Positions 30,421 through 30,527 of a stretch of 30,527 nt of DNA are shown one piece after another. The position numbers were made by a program, and so were the translations under genes. Within the stretch, counting starts at the first letter, position 1. Each line of letters opens with the position of its first letter. Source of the stretch: Betaproteobacteria bacterium (GTDB taxonomy: Bacteria > Pseudomonadota > Gammaproteobacteria > Burkholderiales > SG8-39); assembly GCA_009693435.1 (NCBI GenBank), contig SHXF01000052.1, forward strand, positions 1 to 30,527, written 5' to 3'. Below the pieces are notes generated by a model. It was not told the DNA's origin. It did not search any database and was given only the letters and a program-made list of their open reading frames with translations.

Positions 30421-30470
30421 TTGAGCACAGAGGTGATTCACTCCACTGCGGAATGAAATATGCGATAGGC

Positions 30471-30527
30471 ATGAAATTACTCGCTACCGACCGTTTATTT
30501 GACGATTTCTCTGCTTTTTCTACCTTC
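30471..30527 (+). CDS. Start of a possible gene running off the right edge
   Basis: An AT-richer frame opens at ATG 30471 with MKLLATDRLFDDFSAFSTF and continues past the window. An in-frame ATG at 30453 is an alternative start. The opening resembles RelE/HigB-type toxins in style, but 19 residues are too few to assign. Confidence 0.3.
   Translation, partial: MKLLATDRLFDDFSAFSTF

Noticed and set aside
30202..30441. 79-aa minus-strand frame as a complete gene
   Set aside because: Its second half is the out-of-frame reading of the TumE-like C-terminus, and it runs past the regulator start. A frameshifted remnant explains it better.
1..30527. tRNA, rRNA or riboswitch
   Set aside because: No cloverleaf, rRNA segment or known aptamer core was recognised by eye. 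A covariance-model scan was not possible here.

Overview
High-GC bacterial chromosome window, most likely from a betaproteobacterium (Burkholderiales-like). This is inferred from the gene content: two orphan tripartite-tricarboxylate (Bug/TctC) receptors, an orphan TRAP receptor, a TrpX-type receptor, a Liv-type ABC transporter and HyuA/HyuB. No rRNA, tRNA, CRISPR array or intact transposase was seen, and no taxonomic marker allows a firmer call.

Layout. 1-965 (-): TrpX-type receptor, cut by the left edge. 966-1666: no gene, but two hairpins. 1667-2027 (-): a small gene pair with a truncated DUF4258-like member, next to a coding-like remnant. 2162-3187 (-): TRAP receptor DctP. 3620-7144 (+): VOC enzyme, Bug receptor, lipoprotein and a two-domain dCTP deaminase. 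7246-8217 (-): second Bug receptor. 8635-9027 (+): cupin. 9189-11217 (-): a DMT-family transporter with a two-subunit thiamine-diphosphate decarboxylase resembling sulfopyruvate/phosphonopyruvate decarboxylase. 11711-24632 (+): the main metabolic locus, with a metal-dependent amidohydrolase, HyuA, HyuB, a substrate-binding protein, LivH, LivM, LivG and LivF, then a sirtuin, a YciI-like protein and an HpaB-type flavin monooxygenase. 24703-28330: an accessory island with a Phd/PIN toxin-antitoxin pair, remnants of two large defence-type genes meeting head to head, a Fic protein, a conserved hypothetical and a HigBA-like pair. 28516-29730 (+): a Tat-exported receptor. 29877-30420 (-): a TumA-like regulator with a decayed TumE-like toxin. 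An AT-rich open frame runs off the right edge.

How the parts fit. From the amidohydrolase to LivF the genes are almost contiguous, with four-base start/stop overlaps at hyuA/hyuB, livM/livG and livG/livF. A sigma70-like promoter lies 137 bases before the first gene. The simplest reading is a catabolic operon: the ABC system imports a nitrogenous, amide-bearing or cyclic compound, the amidohydrolase deaminates or opens it, and HyuAB does ATP-dependent cleavage of a lactam or hydantoin-type ring. The substrate cannot be read from the sequence.

Most unusual features: (i) several unrelated short tandem repeats at gene boundaries, including a 15-bp repeat inside the signal peptide of the operon's binding protein and an 11-copy 14-bp repeat before the cupin gene; (ii) a diverged ~190-bp dispersed repeat lying in the same relative orientation just upstream of two unrelated genes; (iii) a collapsed defence locus between a toxin-antitoxin pair and a Fic gene; (iv) an AAAGTAYA motif at 23-bp spacing before fic that recurs before the HigB-like toxin.
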